Source: Microcoleus sp. FACHB-DQ6 (lineage in GTDB: Bacteria; Cyanobacteriota; Cyanobacteriia; Cyanobacteriales; Microcoleaceae). From it: a stretch of DNA of 64,000 nt. Position numbers and translations under genes: made by a program. The notes under the pieces are model-generated. The model saw only the letters and a program-made list of their open reading frames with translations. It searched no databases and was not told the DNA's origin. The stretch is taken from assembly GCA_014695175.1 (NCBI GenBank), contig JACJNV010000121.1, positions 27,648 to 91,647 on the forward strand, read 5' to 3'. Shown here piece by piece: positions 18,146 to 28,064 of this stretch (position 1 is the stretch's first letter; every line of letters begins with the position of its first letter).

Positions 18146-18466
18146 AAAGCTTAAAAACAAAAACTGATTTACTAAAGCGTACTCATTACGAGTATGATTA
18201 ACATAGCAAGTTCGATCGGCAACTGTCAAGTAAAGTTTCCGATGTAGAAAATAGAAGGAAGAACACAAGGTTATGGGTAGGAGGGTGAGTGATCGCCCGG
18301 TAAGGGAGAACAGACTCGGATCGTTAACAAGCCGCTATTTTGAGGGGCCTCTTAAGATGCCCGCGAGAGATAAACCCATCCAACACCCGCCATCTTGTTA
18401 AAATAAATGAACGTAGCAAACCAAAAGCGGTCAATCTTGGCAGTCTTCAACATTGGGCAAAGCAAT

Positions 18467-20401
18467 ATGAAAAATTCTTGGAAACACGCATGGCTGGGGC
18501 ATCTAGCTGTAAACAAAGACAAGTCGAGCCAGAATCCTAAAAAATCAATTCCAGGACGGAATCTTTGGCGCATCCTGGGCAGTTTGGTGATTTCTCAAGG
18601 AATATTGCTCTCGACCCCGGTGTTTGCCGACAGCGCGCCAAACACCATGAGTTACAGCCAACTGATCGACAACATAGAAAAAGGGCAAGTCAGTAAAATC
18701 GAAGTAGACGAAACTCAAAAAACTGCCAAGGTTAGGCTAAAAAATCAAAAAAGCGATCAGACCCAATCAGTTAGTCTGTTCGACTACAACAACCGAGAAC
18801 TGTACTCGCAAATCCGCGCCAAAAAGATTGACTTTGAAGTCAAACAAACAGCCGACAACGCCGCCGCAGTCAGTTTAGTAGTAAACTTGCTAGTGATTTT
18901 TGCAGTGTTGGCAGTGTTGATGGCAATCCTGCGCCGATCGACCCAATCTCAAGGAAATGCCATGAACTTCGGCAAATCCAGAGCCCGTTTCCAAATGGAA
19001 GCTAAAACCGGCGTGATGTTCGACGACGTAGCAGGCATCGAAGAAGCTAAAGAAGAACTGCAAGAAGTCGTAACCTTCCTCAAAAAACCCGAACGCTTCA
19101 ACGCCATCGGCGCCAAAATTCCCAGAGGAGTTCTGTTAATCGGGCCTCCCGGAACCGGCAAAACAATGCTGGCAAAAGCCATCGCAGGCGAAGCAGCCGT
19201 CCCCTTCTTCAGCATCTCCGGTTCCGAATTTGTCGAAATGTTTGTCGGAGTTGGCGCCTCCCGCGTCCGCGACTTGTTCCGCAAAGCTAAAGAAAATTCG
19301 CCCTGCATCGTCTTCATCGACGAAATAGACGCCGTAGGAAGGCAGCGCGGCGCTGGTATCGGCGGCGGCAACGACGAACGCGAACAAACTCTCAACCAGT
19401 TGCTGACAGAAATGGACGGCTTTGAGGGTAACAGCGGCGTGATTGTGATTGCAGCTACCAACCGCCCCGACGTTCTCGATACCGCCCTGCTGCGGCCCGG
19501 CAGGTTCGATCGCCAAGTAACGGTAGATTTACCCAGTTACAAAGGGCGTTTAGGGATTTTGCAAGTTCACGCGCGCAACAAAAAACTCGACCCAGAAGTT
19601 GCCCTAGACACGATCGCCCGCCGCACTCCCGGCTTTTCCGGCGCCGACTTGGCAAACTTGCTCAACGAAGCAGCTATTCTCACAGCGAGGCGTCGCAAAG
19701 ACACCATTACTAACCTAGAAGTTCACGACGCGATCGACCGGATCACGATCGGGCTTACGCTCAACCCGCTGCTGGACAGCAAGAAAAAGTGGATGACAGC
19801 ATACCACGAAGTCGGACACGCCCTAGTCGCGACCATGCTCAAAAATGCCGACCCGGTGGAAAAAGTAACGATTATTCCGCGTTCCGGCGGGGTCGAAGGC
19901 TTTACTAGCTTTGTGCTCGACGACGAAATGCTCGACAGCGAAGGTTTGAGGAGTCGGGCTTTGCTGTTAAACCGAATTAAAGTAGCTTTGGGGGGACGGG
20001 CGGCGGAGGCTGAAATTTATGGCGATGCTGAAATCGACACCGGTGCCGGTAGTGATCTCAGAAAAGTTAGCAGTCTCGCGAGGGAGATGGTAACGCTTTA
20101 TGGAATGTCGGAGTTGGGGCCTGTGGCTTTGGAAAGTCCGAACAATGAGGTGTTTTTGGGTCAGAGCTGGAATTCGCGATCCGAGTATTCCGAAGAAATG
20201 GCAATCAAGATCGATCGCCAAGTCCGGGAAATTGCCTTTGACTGCTACGAAGAAGCTCGCCGAATAATCCGCGAAAATCGGGCTTTGGTAGACAAACTTG
20301 TCGAAGCGCTGTTGGATGAAGAAACGATCGACGGCGATGAATTCCGCCAAATTGTCGAGCGGTACACCGAGTTGACCAAAAAAGAGTTGGCACCAACGTA
20401 A
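18467..20401 (+). CDS. ftsH: ATP-dependent zinc metalloprotease FtsH
   Basis: Membrane-anchored AAA+ protease that degrades damaged thylakoid and plasma-membrane proteins, notably the photosystem II D1 protein in cyanobacteria. The N-terminal hydrophobic segment ends near VFADS, a lumenal domain follows, and a second membrane helix has [18 protein letters not shown]. The AAA domain has Walker A GPPGTGKT, Walker B IVFIDEID, the pore motif FVGVG and the second region of homology ATNRPDVLD. The zinc site HEVGH lies in the protease domain. The ATG at 18467 (MKNSWKHAW) fits family N-termini; an upstream ATG at 18407 would add 20 residues. Cyanobacteria carry several paralogues and I cannot say which this is. 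Confidence 0.94.
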   Translation: MKNSWKHAWLGHLAVNKDKSSQNPKKSIPGRNLWRILGSLVISQGILLSTPVFADSAPNTMSYSQLIDNIEKGQVSKIEVDETQKTAKVRLKNQKSDQTQSVSLFDYNNRELYSQIRAKKIDFEVKQTADNAAAVSLVVNLLVIFAVLAVLMAILRRSTQSQGNAMNFGKSRARFQMEAKTGVMFDDVAGIEEAKEELQEVVTFLKKPERFNAIGAKIPRGVLLIGPPGTGKTMLAKAIAGEAAVPFFSISGSEFVEMFVGVGASRVRDLFRKAKENSPCIVFIDEIDAVGRQRGAGIGGGNDEREQTLNQLLTEMDGFEGNSGVIVIAATNRPDVLDTALLRPGRFDRQVTVDLPSYKGRLGILQVHARNKKLDPEVALDTIARRTPGFSGADLANLLNEAAILTARRRKDTITNLEVHDAIDRITIGLTLNPLLDSKKKWMTAYHEVGHALVATMLKNADPVEKVTIIPRSGGVEGFTSFVLDDEMLDSEGLRSRALLLNRIKVALGGRAAEAEIYGDAEIDTGAGSDLRKVSSLAREMVTLYGMSELGPVALESPNNEVFLGQSWNSRSEYSEEMAIKIDRQVREIAFDCYEEARRIIRENRALVDKLVEALLDEETIDGDEFRQIVERYTELTKKELAPT

Positions 20402-20404
20402 AGA

Positions 20405-20566
20405 GTCATTAGTCATTGGTCATTAGTCATTAGTTATTAAAGTTTGTAGTGAGGACTTTAGTCCTCATTACCGAAAAAATAAGGACTTTATTCCTTACTA
20501 CAAACCAATAAAAATGACTACTAACTAATGACTAATGACTAATGACTACTAACTAATGACCAATTA
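20405..20566. repeat. MITE-like element flanked by octamer tandem repeats
   Basis: The core element at 20442-20505 has terminal inverted repeats (gtttgtagtgagga and, at the other end, aaggactttattccttactacaaac) and an inner palindrome aggactttagtcct. It is flanked on both sides by tandem tagtcat/actaatg-type repeats (20405-20438 and 20517-20566), which themselves are inverted copies of each other. Related cores are at 2344-2403, 51461-51520 and 53202-53255. Confidence 0.75.
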
Positions 20567-21184
20567 AGATTGTTGGGAGTACATTTCCCGGAGTACCAAA
20601 GCCGGGTCTACCCAGCGGCCGCCGTACTTCAATCCCCAGTGCAAGTGAGGCCCACTCGTGCGGCCCGTCATCCCAACTCTGGCAATTCTCGCACCCGCAG
20701 GCACGGTTTGACCTTGCCAAATTTGCACGGTACCTTCGCGATCGGTATAATAACGCCCGCCGTTAGCCGTTAGCACTCGGCCTCTGAGGTGACAGTAGAT
20801 GTGTTCCCAATTTCCCGATCGCACCACCATACCAGTGCCGCATCGGCCATCTTCCCAAACTTCCACAATTTGCCCGCCCCACCAATTGCGGATATAGCTG
20901 CCTTCCGGGGCGGCCAAGTCCAACCCGTAATGAAAATCCCCGCCACGGGGGCCGAAGGGGGAAGTGTATGTTTCAAAGTTTTCGACTGGAAAAGAAGCTT
21001 CTTGCCACAAATTACCCGTCGCTACTCTGGTTGGTAAGCCTGACTGAGCTTTGACCACCTGCTGCTGCAAATAAGGGCTGATCAACACAATGCCGATCGA
21101 AAGTGCCAGCAGCAGCATTTGTCTGAGACGAAAAAAGCGTTTTGCCGTCAGCGGGCCTCTAGAGTCTTGCAGGATTTTTTTCAC
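20564..21184 (-). CDS. M23 family metallopeptidase (LytM-type)
   Basis: A 206-residue envelope endopeptidase with a hydrophobic N-terminal segment (about 20-45: QMLLLALSIGIVLISPYL) serving as signal or anchor. The LytM domain carries the zinc ligands in GGDFHYGLDLAAPEG (H and D) and in GPHLHWGLKYGG (HxH), so the active site looks complete. M23 enzymes cut peptide cross-links in peptidoglycan during growth and division. It converges on ftsH with a repeat block between. Confidence 0.88.
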   Translation of the reverse strand: MKKILQDSRGPLTAKRFFRLRQMLLLALSIGIVLISPYLQQQVVKAQSGLPTRVATGNLWQEASFPVENFETYTSPFGPRGGDFHYGLDLAAPEGSYIRNWWGGQIVEVWEDGRCGTGMVVRSGNWEHIYCHLRGRVLTANGGRYYTDREGTVQIWQGQTVPAGARIARVGMTGRTSGPHLHWGLKYGGRWVDPALVLREMYSQQS

Positions 21185-21603
21185 GGCTCAAAGTTAAATG
21201 TGTGTGCGAGTTTGCGTTGTCTGTTAGGCTCCCATCTTGCACCCTTGTCAATAAAGCTTTCAGGGGCGGGCTTTCGGGCCCACCCCACAAAAAAATCATT
21301 CTTTGTGGAACGGGCATCTTGCCCGTTTCTGAGAAGGGTGCAAGATGTAAGTTATGCCAATTCGCTGCAAGATTGGCTTTGAGCTCTACCCGCGATCGCG
21401 AATCAGTTTATCAACAACGTGTATCTTACTCCATCCAAAACCCGTGTCAAGGCTTCCGGGTAAATGCCCAGGGGTGATAAAAAAAATTGGCCGAGGAATT
21501 CGTGCTGCGGTTGAATTCGATCGAGCTTTTGCTTGACACTATAGTTAAGTTCGGGGATTTTGGATAACATCCAAAATCTCAAATTCATAACACACATCAA
21601 GCA
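21185..21603. repeat. Intergenic region with GGAACGGGCATCTTGCCCGTT-type MITE
   Basis: No gene is supported. At about 21254-21350 lies a member of the dispersed family with two palindromic parts: aggggcgggct...cccaccccacaa, then gtggaacgggcatcttgcccgttt. Further copies are at 39437-39515, 43316-43430, 44459-44802, 53089-53190 and 58995-59110. The remaining sequence up to the next gene shows nothing recognisable. Confidence 0.65.
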
Positions 21604-21984
21604 ATGCTTACTGAAATTTTTCCTTTTAGTTTTGCGATAGATGCAACTGCGATCGCCGGTGCGTCCTTGTGGTCTTTGGCCCTGTACTGGGGCCTGTCAC
21701 CCCTGACAGAATGGGTAATCCTGCAACTCAACCGCTGGATGAATTTTGCCGAGAGATCCCTCTACACCTCGGAAGCCGAGTTTGAAAGAACCCGCCAAGC
21801 CAGAGAAGCTCAAAATGCGTTTTACGCTTCGCTGTTGAGCATTGTGCCCTTTTTGATTGCGGGCGGATTGTGTAATTGGGGCGTAGAATTTTCTCTGGGT
21901 ACTGGTTGGGCGGTATCTATGGGTACGATCGCCTGTATTGGCGGCGGCGTTTACGAACTCGGCCGCCGTGACGGTCAATCTTAG
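21604..21984 (+). CDS. Conserved hypothetical membrane protein
   Basis: A 126-residue protein with a hydrophobic segment near 10-30 (IDATAIAGASLWSLALYWGL), an amphipathic charged middle (LYTSEAEFERTRQAREAQNAFYASL), and two hydrophobic segments at about 78-95 and 100-115 rich in Gly. It probably spans the membrane two or three times. I recognise no family with an assigned function. It is a single gene surrounded by repeats. Confidence 0.6.
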   Translation: MLTEIFPFSFAIDATAIAGASLWSLALYWGLSPLTEWVILQLNRWMNFAERSLYTSEAEFERTRQAREAQNAFYASLLSIVPFLIAGGLCNWGVEFSLGTGWAVSMGTIACIGGGVYELGRRDGQS

Positions 21985-22326
21985 GCGATTTTAGATTTTG
22001 GATTTTGGATTTTGGATTGCTCAAGATATTCGGAGATTTACCAGCCTCTAGAATTGATCGTAAGCTCAAATCCAAAACTCAAAATCTAAAATAGACGAGC
22101 AATTACATAAATCTTTGATAGGGCCGATCAACCGCAGATGTAAGGCAGATAAACACAGATAAACGCAGATAATTTTAAGAATAGTTATTGCAGGGTGCGT
22201 CAGTTGTACAATCTTCGCTAAATACAGATCGTATTGTTGCTGACGCACCCTACGGCCTCAGATTCACTATCACTAATTATGTAGGCACGCACTGCTCACC
22301 TTACGTCTGATTTGGGGATAAATCAA
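21985..22326. repeat. Intergenic region with heptamer array and gtgcgtcag element
   Basis: At 21987-22019 the array attttgg repeats about four times. At 22193-22253 there is an inverted pair cagggtgcgtcagt / tgctgacgcaccctac, a copy of the dispersed gtgcgtcag element. Tandem acagataaac-type words lie at 22145-22170. No gene is seen. Confidence 0.6.
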
Positions 22327-23775
22327 ATGAAATACCAACCAGAACCAATATCATTAAATCAAGCCCGCGCCGCCTTCCAAAAAATCTGGGGCTACGACGA
22401 CTTTCGACCACCCCAAGGAGAAATAGTTAGCAGTTTATTAGCCGGAAAAGATACAAATATAATTATGCCGACAGGTGGCGGCAAATCAATCTGCTTTCAA
22501 CTGCCAGCTTTGTTACAAACAGGCTTAACGTTGGTAGTTTCGCCGTTAGTCGCACTGATGGAAAATCAAGTGCAAGAATTGCGCGATCGCAATCTGCCCG
22601 CTTCCCTCCTCCACAGTCAATTGCCAACAGCGCAGCGCCGACAAACTATGCAGTCGCTGCAACAAAACAAATTAAGATTGCTGTACCTGTCTCCCGAAAC
22701 GTTACTCAGCAAACCTGTTTGGGAAATTATCAGTCAGCCCCACATCCAAATCAACGGTTTAATATTAGATGAAGCTCACTGTTTAGTGCAGTGGGGTGAT
22801 ACTTTTCGACCAGCTTACCGCCGTTTGGGAACAGTGCGGTCGGCGTTGTTGAAAGCTAAACCAGCAAACAGTAAAATTGCGATCGCCGCTTTCACCGCTA
22901 CCGCCAACCCGGAAGCCCAGCAGACAATCAAAAATGTCTTGCAACTGCAAAAACCCGAAGCATTTCTGCTAAGTCCCTACCGTTCTAACCTGCACCTGCA
23001 AGTGCAGACAGTCTGGACGCCGAGAGGACGCAAACAGCAGTTATTAAATTTTATTAAAGAGCGACAAAAACAAGCAGGTTTAGTCTATGTCCGCACCAGA
23101 AAAGATAGCGAAAATTTGGCGGATTTGTTGGAAGCAGCAGGTTATGAAACAGCAGCATATCATGCAGGTTTGAGTCCAGAATCACGACGAAAAATAGAAA
23201 CAGCTTGGCTGAACAATGAGCTTAAATTCGTGACTTGTACCTCAGCATTCGGTATGGGAATTAATAAGCCCGATGTCCGGTGGGTTGTTCACTTTCAAGC
23301 ACCTTTGCTATTATCGGAATACATTCAGGAAATTGGTAGAGGCGGACGCGACGGCAAATCGGCGATCGCCCTGACATTGATTAGCGAACCCACGGGTTTG
23401 CTTTATCCCGAAGATAAACAAAGAAAGGAATTTTTTCAAGATAAATTGCGATCGCAATACCGAGAAGCTCAGCAATTAGCCAAAAAACTGCCAGTTAAAG
23501 GCGATATAGAAGCAGTTTCCCGCGAATTCCCCGAAAGCGATCTCGCCCTTTCAATCTTGCACAGCAGCGGACAATTAACATGGCAAGATCCTTTTAATTA
23601 TGCGATCAATAAATCTCCACAGCAAAAAGCGGAAAAATTAAATTTTACCGCAGCCGAAGAAATGGCAAAATATCTCAAACATCGCGAGTGCAGGTGGCAA
23701 TTTTTGCTGCAAGCTTTTGGGTTTGCCAAGGAAGCTATATCAATGCGCTGCGGCCACTGCGATAATTGTCGATAG
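22327..23775 (+). CDS. RecQ family ATP-dependent DNA helicase
   Basis: A 482-residue SF2 3'-5' DNA helicase used in recombination and fork repair. It shows motif I TGGGKSICFQLPAL, motif Ia VSPLVALM, motif II DEAHC, motif III FTATA, motif V TSAFGMGINKPDVRWVVHF and motif VI QEIGRGGRDG. The zinc-binding module ends the protein with the CGHCDNC cysteines, preceded by a Cys about 25 residues earlier. There is no winged-helix or HRDC tail, so it is the short RecQ form. The ATG at 22327 was chosen; the frame could extend to a TTG at 22312. Confidence 0.92.
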   Translation: MKYQPEPISLNQARAAFQKIWGYDDFRPPQGEIVSSLLAGKDTNIIMPTGGGKSICFQLPALLQTGLTLVVSPLVALMENQVQELRDRNLPASLLHSQLPTAQRRQTMQSLQQNKLRLLYLSPETLLSKPVWEIISQPHIQINGLILDEAHCLVQWGDTFRPAYRRLGTVRSALLKAKPANSKIAIAAFTATANPEAQQTIKNVLQLQKPEAFLLSPYRSNLHLQVQTVWTPRGRKQQLLNFIKERQKQAGLVYVRTRKDSENLADLLEAAGYETAAYHAGLSPESRRKIETAWLNNELKFVTCTSAFGMGINKPDVRWVVHFQAPLLLSEYIQEIGRGGRDGKSAIALTLISEPTGLLYPEDKQRKEFFQDKLRSQYREAQQLAKKLPVKGDIEAVSREFPESDLALSILHSSGQLTWQDPFNYAINKSPQQKAEKLNFTAAEEMAKYLKHRECRWQFLLQAFGFAKEAISMRCGHCDNCR

Positions 23776-23970
23776 AATTGACGATTATACTCAAACGACT
23801 TAACCACTCCCATCCAAGAAACCGGATTTTTTACCGAATCTGCAGACCCAAAGGAAGCATTACTGTGGAAAAAACTGGGGTTGGGACTTACTGGTGCTCG
23901 CGAACGAACTCACAGATGTTATGATTAAGATATTTGCTTTACACGCTTGGCAAAAAATAGTAAAAAGTAA

Positions 23971-24936
23971 ATGAGAGAAACAGACACTGCGGCACAGATT
24001 TACACAGTAGAAAATACAGAGGAATTCGATCGCAGTAATGTCAATCAGCGATTAGATATTTGGCTGTCAAACCAGATACCGGACTTATCCCGATCGCGAA
24101 TCCAAACCCTCATATCACAAGGCAACGTCAAAGTCAACGACGAAACCTGCACCTCGAAAAAAATATCAGTAAAAACGGGCGATCGCATCCAAATTATCCT
24201 ACCCGAAATCCAAGCCACAAACTTGCAGCCCGAAGCAATTCCCCTTGACATTCTCTACGAAGACGACAGCCTAATTATCATCAACAAACCAGCCGGATTA
24301 GTCGTCCACCCAGCCGCCGGACACCAAGACGGTACATTAGTCAACGCCCTCTTAGCCCACTGTCCCCTAGCAGAAATAGGCGGAGTTCAGCGGCCGGGAA
24401 TCGTGCACAGATTAGACAAAGATACAACGGGTGCGATCGCGATCGCCAAAACTGACATTGCCCACCAACACCTGCAAGCCCAACTCAAAACTAAAACCGC
24501 CCGCCGCGAATATTTAGGCATAGTTTACGGGGCTCCCAACACCGAAACAGGCACAATAGACCTACCCATAGGGCGGCATCCCACAGACCGCAAAAAAATG
24601 GCAGTAGTACCAGTAGAAAAAGGCGGTCGCCCCGCAGTTACTCACTGGACAATCAAAGAAAGAATCGGCAACTATTGCTTAATGCACTATCAATTAGAAA
24701 CCGGCCGCACCCATCAAATTCGCGTGCATACAGCCGAAATAAAACATCCGATTGTCGGCGACCCGATGTACAGTTCCAACCGTTCCATCGGCGTCAATTT
24801 AACCGGACAAGCCCTCCACGCATGGCGGCTGACATTGCAGCATCCAATCTCGGGAGAATTAATAGAGGCGAGCGCACCTTTGCCCAATCAATTCAACACC
24901 CTGCTAAAAATATTGCGGTTGCGGGCTAATATTTGA
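23971..24936 (+). CDS. RluA family pseudouridine synthase (RluD-like)
   Basis: A 321-residue enzyme that converts uridine to pseudouridine in rRNA. The N-terminal S4 RNA-binding domain (about 25-85: RLDIWLSNQIPDLSRSRIQTLISQGNVKVN) is followed by the catalytic domain with the HRLDKDTTGAIAIAK motif, whose Asp near residue 148 is the nucleophile. GRTHQIRVH and HPIVGDPMY are also present. Domain order and length fit RluD, which modifies 23S rRNA helix 69, but RluC or another RluA-type specificity is not excluded. It is monocistronic. Confidence 0.92.
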   Translation: MRETDTAAQIYTVENTEEFDRSNVNQRLDIWLSNQIPDLSRSRIQTLISQGNVKVNDETCTSKKISVKTGDRIQIILPEIQATNLQPEAIPLDILYEDDSLIIINKPAGLVVHPAAGHQDGTLVNALLAHCPLAEIGGVQRPGIVHRLDKDTTGAIAIAKTDIAHQHLQAQLKTKTARREYLGIVYGAPNTETGTIDLPIGRHPTDRKKMAVVPVEKGGRPAVTHWTIKERIGNYCLMHYQLETGRTHQIRVHTAEIKHPIVGDPMYSSNRSIGVNLTGQALHAWRLTLQHPISGELIEASAPLPNQFNTLLKILRLRANI

Positions 24937-25172
24937 TAATTGGTATAGCAGTCACCAAAGCTTTTAGGGCAAGTCGCCATCAGGGGTTGAGAATTTTATC
25001 TACCTTGATTGCTTTGTTCAACATTCCCTCCAGGATATTGTTTCTACCTTAAATTTTTTTAATAGCACCAGTATCAATTAGATGCTAGTACAAGTCTGGG
25101 ATGTTACTGGTCTGTACAAATTTGTTGATGTCAAACCTATCAAGGTAGCGGTTTGTCTCATTTCTCCCAATC

Positions 25173-25850
25173 TTATCTACTTTTAGAGGTGCGAGCGAGT
25201 TCTTGCAACCCTGATACCAGATTGCCCAGTTCCATGACGTAAGCACCCCTAATCTTCTTTGTGTTGCTAAAACTAACCTTAGCATCGCTAAATACAACTA
25301 CTGGAGTGACCTTGGTTAACTTCTTAGCTTTTTTGATAGCCGTGACTTCTTTGGCAATCTGTGCCAGAAAGTCTTTCTCAAAATCTCTCAATTTCCCGTA
25401 AGATAGACGCTTGAGCACATCCCCATCCAACAGAACTACGGTTGAGTGAGACTTCACATCAAGGATAAAATTGACCCCTTTAGGCGATCGCAGCCACACA
25501 TCGATATCGCCTACTTCCGGCAATCTTAAGTTGTACTCAGCTATCCATCCAGATTGGATTAGGGACTCCAAAACTTGCTGAATCTTTTCTTCACCACAGG
25601 CCCCTTGGTCAAATCTTTGAGACGACTTCCAAAACGTTTTGCCGTCCTCAATGAACGGAAGGGCGATTAATGCCCCTATCACAAGAGCCGCGACCAAAAA
25701 TAAAGGATTAAAAGGTGCTACCACGTATATCAGCAGTGGCAACAACATCAACCCTGTTGCGGCACCGTACCTGTATAAGGCTTTGGCACGAAGCTGTTTA
25801 GCATGGCGACGCAATGGTTTTCCAGCATCTTCGTTATATTGCGGCTGCAT
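25173..25850 (-). CDS. Membrane protein with NERD-like nuclease domain
   Basis: A 225-residue protein. Residues about 30-75 hold two hydrophobic segments (GLMLLPLLIYVVAPFNPLFLV, then ALVIGALIALPF). The C-terminal part (about 85-200) has the pattern of a nuclease-related domain: GACGEEKIQQVLESL, GDIDVWLRSPKGVNFILDVKSHSTVVL with the D...D(V)K core, and a Lys-rich region. Related NERD proteins are predicted DNA-processing enzymes; activity here is inferred. It is followed by pyrimidine-rich and atccgttac tandem repeats at its upstream end. Confidence 0.65.
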   Translation of the reverse strand: MQPQYNEDAGKPLRRHAKQLRAKALYRYGAATGLMLLPLLIYVVAPFNPLFLVAALVIGALIALPFIEDGKTFWKSSQRFDQGACGEEKIQQVLESLIQSGWIAEYNLRLPEVGDIDVWLRSPKGVNFILDVKSHSTVVLLDGDVLKRLSYGKLRDFEKDFLAQIAKEVTAIKKAKKLTKVTPVVVFSDAKVSFSNTKKIRGAYVMELGNLVSGLQELARTSKSR

Positions 25851-25904
25851 AAATGCACCTATGCACTTAGAGTTGACAATGGGAAAAGGTCGAATTATTT
25901 TTAT

Positions 25905-26020
25905 TCCTTCTTCCTTCTTCCTTCTTCCCTCTTCCTTCTTCCTGACATCCGTTACATCCGTTACATCCGTTACATCCGTTACAGAATCCGTTGCCGAACT
26001 TCCCTCTTCCTTCTTCCTAA
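25905..26020. repeat. Pyrimidine-rich (ttccttc) array with atccgttac 9-mer array
   Basis: A ttccttcttccctc-type tract at 25905-25942 is followed by four copies of the 9-base unit atccgttac (about 25946-25982) and a second short pyrimidine tract near 26003-26020. The pyrimidine unit is the same family as arrays at 27089-27155, 31685-31721 and inside a gene at 41008-41119. Confidence 0.8.
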
Positions 26021-26169
26021 TGACAAAAAATTATGAGTCCCGAGTTTTGGATTCCAAGTTTAGTAAAAAACTCAAACCTCAAAACTCAAGACTCAAAACT
26101 CTTTCAGCCTAAAAGCCGATCGATTCAGTCGATCGCCCGACACAAATAATTGCATCAGGGCAGCATCAA

Positions 26170-26928
26170 TTACCGGCGACGGGGAACCATCGTGTCGATA
26201 TTGATATTAGCCAGTGGCACGCGCTGCGGGGGAGTAGCAGGCAGCGGGATATTGCGCGCCATACCCAAATAGTTCGACGGATCGCCAGCCTTGGGCTGCT
26301 GTTCTTGAGGAACAAAACGGCGGACACTTGTCTGCCAGATGATTTGCGGGAAGCCAAGCTGCGAACGGTGGTACTCACCGTAGCGGGGCGTCTTCAAGTT
26401 GAAAGGAGTGTCCCCTCCAACTCGCTGAGGCAAAATTCGGCGCTGTTGGTAAGGTATTGTGTCATAGCCGAACTTTTCCAGGTACTCTTCGCTATTGACC
26501 AACTCGTCAATAAAGCCTTGAGGCCCCTTATTGGCTACCACGATCGACCAAGCAATCTTTTCGCGTTCGCTGTAAACATCCCGGCCCAAAATGCGCTGCA
26601 CGCACATTTCCACAAACCGATAGTTGCTGTTAGTTTGATAATTCCGCTCCAAGAAAGGAGCCGAAGTCGCCAAACCGCGAATAAAATCCCGCACCGTAAT
26701 TTGGCCGAACTTGAGTTGCGACTCCAAAGACTTTTGGCGGTTGCTCTTGAGGATTTGGTGTTCGCTGTAAATCTGGCGATATCCAGCCCAAATCAAATTA
26801 TCCATGTCTCCAGGCGAGAGCACATTTTCAGTTGTGAAAATTCTCGGCTGCTCGTCGCCGCCTACTTCAAAACCAGCAACGCGCTGGTTTTGGCTCTTGG
26901 GGGCGTAGCTTAATAAAGGAAGCGCCAC
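26170..26928 (-). CDS. cpcG: Phycobilisome rod-core linker polypeptide
   Basis: A 252-residue linker that joins the phycocyanin rods of the phycobilisome to the allophycocyanin core on the cytoplasmic face of the thylakoid. The N-terminus [23 protein letters not shown] and the linker domain (about 20-180, with [47 protein letters not shown] and [14 protein letters not shown]) are characteristic of CpcG. The C-terminal tail is Pro-rich and not hydrophobic, as in the CpcG1 rod-core type rather than the membrane-anchored CpcG2/CpcL type. It is transcribed alone and stands near a bilin lyase and nblA. Confidence 0.93.
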   Translation of the reverse strand: MALPLLSYAPKSQNQRVAGFEVGGDEQPRIFTTENVLSPGDMDNLIWAGYRQIYSEHQILKSNRQKSLESQLKFGQITVRDFIRGLATSAPFLERNYQTNSNYRFVEMCVQRILGRDVYSEREKIAWSIVVANKGPQGFIDELVNSEEYLEKFGYDTIPYQQRRILPQRVGGDTPFNLKTPRYGEYHRSQLGFPQIIWQTSVRRFVPQEQQPKAGDPSNYLGMARNIPLPATPPQRVPLANINIDTMVPRRR

Positions 26929-27088
26929 GTTAAAATCTCCGTTATCTCAAATTTCAGAAATAGTTGACACCGCGAGCTGCCAGCATAACGGATACAACTA
27001 ACCAACATACAGATTAGGGGATTCCCGCAATCTAAATCTGATTTTCCTGAATTTTTGCAACAATCTGTAACATTTGTTGACTTTGGGG

Positions 27089-27312
27089 AAGGGAGAAGGA
27101 AGAAGGAAGAGGGAAGAAGGAAGAGGGGAGAGGGAAGAGGGAAGAGGGAAGAAGAGAGTTCTGGCACAAGTCAAATTCACGCCCCGCAAGTCCCCCCTTA
27201 TTAAGGGGGAAACAAGAATAATCTTGCCCCCTCCCCTTGCTAAGGGGAGGGTTGGGGTGGGGTGCTTTGTATTTTTGCAAGAGTTCTAAGGAAGAGGGAA
27301 GAAGGAAGAAGG
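27089..27312. repeat. Purine-rich ggaaga arrays and a g/c palindromic repeat
   Basis: Purine tracts built from gaagagggaagaag-type units occupy 27089-27155 and 27289-27312. Between them at about 27185-27262 lies a sequence with the short palindrome ccccccttattaaggggg and a second ctccccttgctaaggggag, a common cyanobacterial dispersed-repeat layout. This is part of the 540-base gap between cpcG and the bilin lyase and no gene is supported. Confidence 0.7.
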
Positions 27313-27330
27313 CAGTTATGCAGAAAGAAG

Positions 27331-27460
27331 GCTCGTTCCCCGGAAGCGGGCAGGAACGCCGCTCGGCGAGGCTCTGCTTCGTCAAACAGGAGGCAAACGG
27401 CTCCCGCCAAGCATTCCCAGGCAAAGCTGGGAGAACGAGCTTAAGAGCCGGGGAACGAGC
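27331..27460. mobile_element. 130-bp MITE-like element with 13-bp terminal inverted repeats
   Basis: Perfect terminal inverted repeats gctcgttccccgg (27331-27343) and ccggggaacgagc (27448-27460) bound a 130-base, G+C-rich segment that encodes nothing recognisable. A further partial inner copy gagaacgagc is at 27431-27440. No target-site duplication is evident in the bases I can compare. It ends 8 bases from the stop codon of the bilin lyase gene. Confidence 0.65.
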
Positions 27461-27467
27461 TTACAAA

Positions 27468-28064
27468 TTACCAGCCCAGAGCCGAATAAAACTCGCTGCC
27501 GGTCACTCGATCTGCTGCGGGTTCTGATGTTGCATCCGAGTCTGGTTGCACCCGAATTTCGGTACAAAAAGTCGATGTGCTGAAACCGCCAAAGCGCTTT
27601 ACGGTACTCGTCCGCATCCGCACGTTCGGATTAGGAAACCAGAAACGCTCGATCGAACTCATCGTCTCGTATTCCGTAATCAGCAGCAGCCCATCCTCAT
27701 CATCCATCTCAAAACGACCAGCCACCGGCACAATTTCCGCATAGCCCCGTTCGCGCAACATCAAGCCCTGCCGGGGATTTTCAGGATCGGGGACGATCGC
27801 GAAAACCGTAGACCCTTTATGATTCTCATCATCCTTATCCCACGCCATCGAGCCGTGCCAAGTCACAAAAGCCCCCCCAGCAGCCCGGCTCGGATCGACT
27901 TCGTGCATCTTGCAAATCTCGGCGACTCGCGCGTCATCCGCACCCAGCGCCGTTACCTGAATATTTGAATCCCCAATCTCCGCTTGGCGGAAAGCGAGGT
28001 GGTGAGTGCTGCGCTGAGAACGCCACTCCCCAGCACTGCTTTGAAAAAACTCCATGGCATCCAT
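27468..28064 (-). CDS. Phycobiliprotein chromophore lyase, CpcS/CpeS family
   Basis: A 198-residue lipocalin-fold lyase that attaches bilins to phycobiliprotein cysteines. The start MDAMEFFQSSAGEWRSQRSTHHLAF is the family signature, and later segments GLMLRERGYAEIVPVAGRFEMDDEDGL, ERFWFPNPNVRMRTS and FCTEIR match the conserved barrel strands, including the R-x-T-S region. The CpcS branch typically attaches phycocyanobilin at Cys84-type sites of phycocyanin or allophycocyanin; CpeS-type specificity cannot be excluded. It is adjacent to nblA (divergent) and near cpcG, forming a small phycobilisome cluster. Confidence 0.9.
   Translation of the reverse strand: MDAMEFFQSSAGEWRSQRSTHHLAFRQAEIGDSNIQVTALGADDARVAEICKMHEVDPSRAAGGAFVTWHGSMAWDKDDENHKGSTVFAIVPDPENPRQGLMLRERGYAEIVPVAGRFEMDDEDGLLLITEYETMSSIERFWFPNPNVRMRTSTVKRFGGFSTSTFCTEIRVQPDSDATSEPAADRVTGSEFYSALGW

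Noticed and set aside
27032..27424. Minus-strand 130-codon frame between cpcG and the bilin lyase
   Set aside because: Made of pyrimidine-array and MITE sequence (LPSSLFPLPSS), not a gene.
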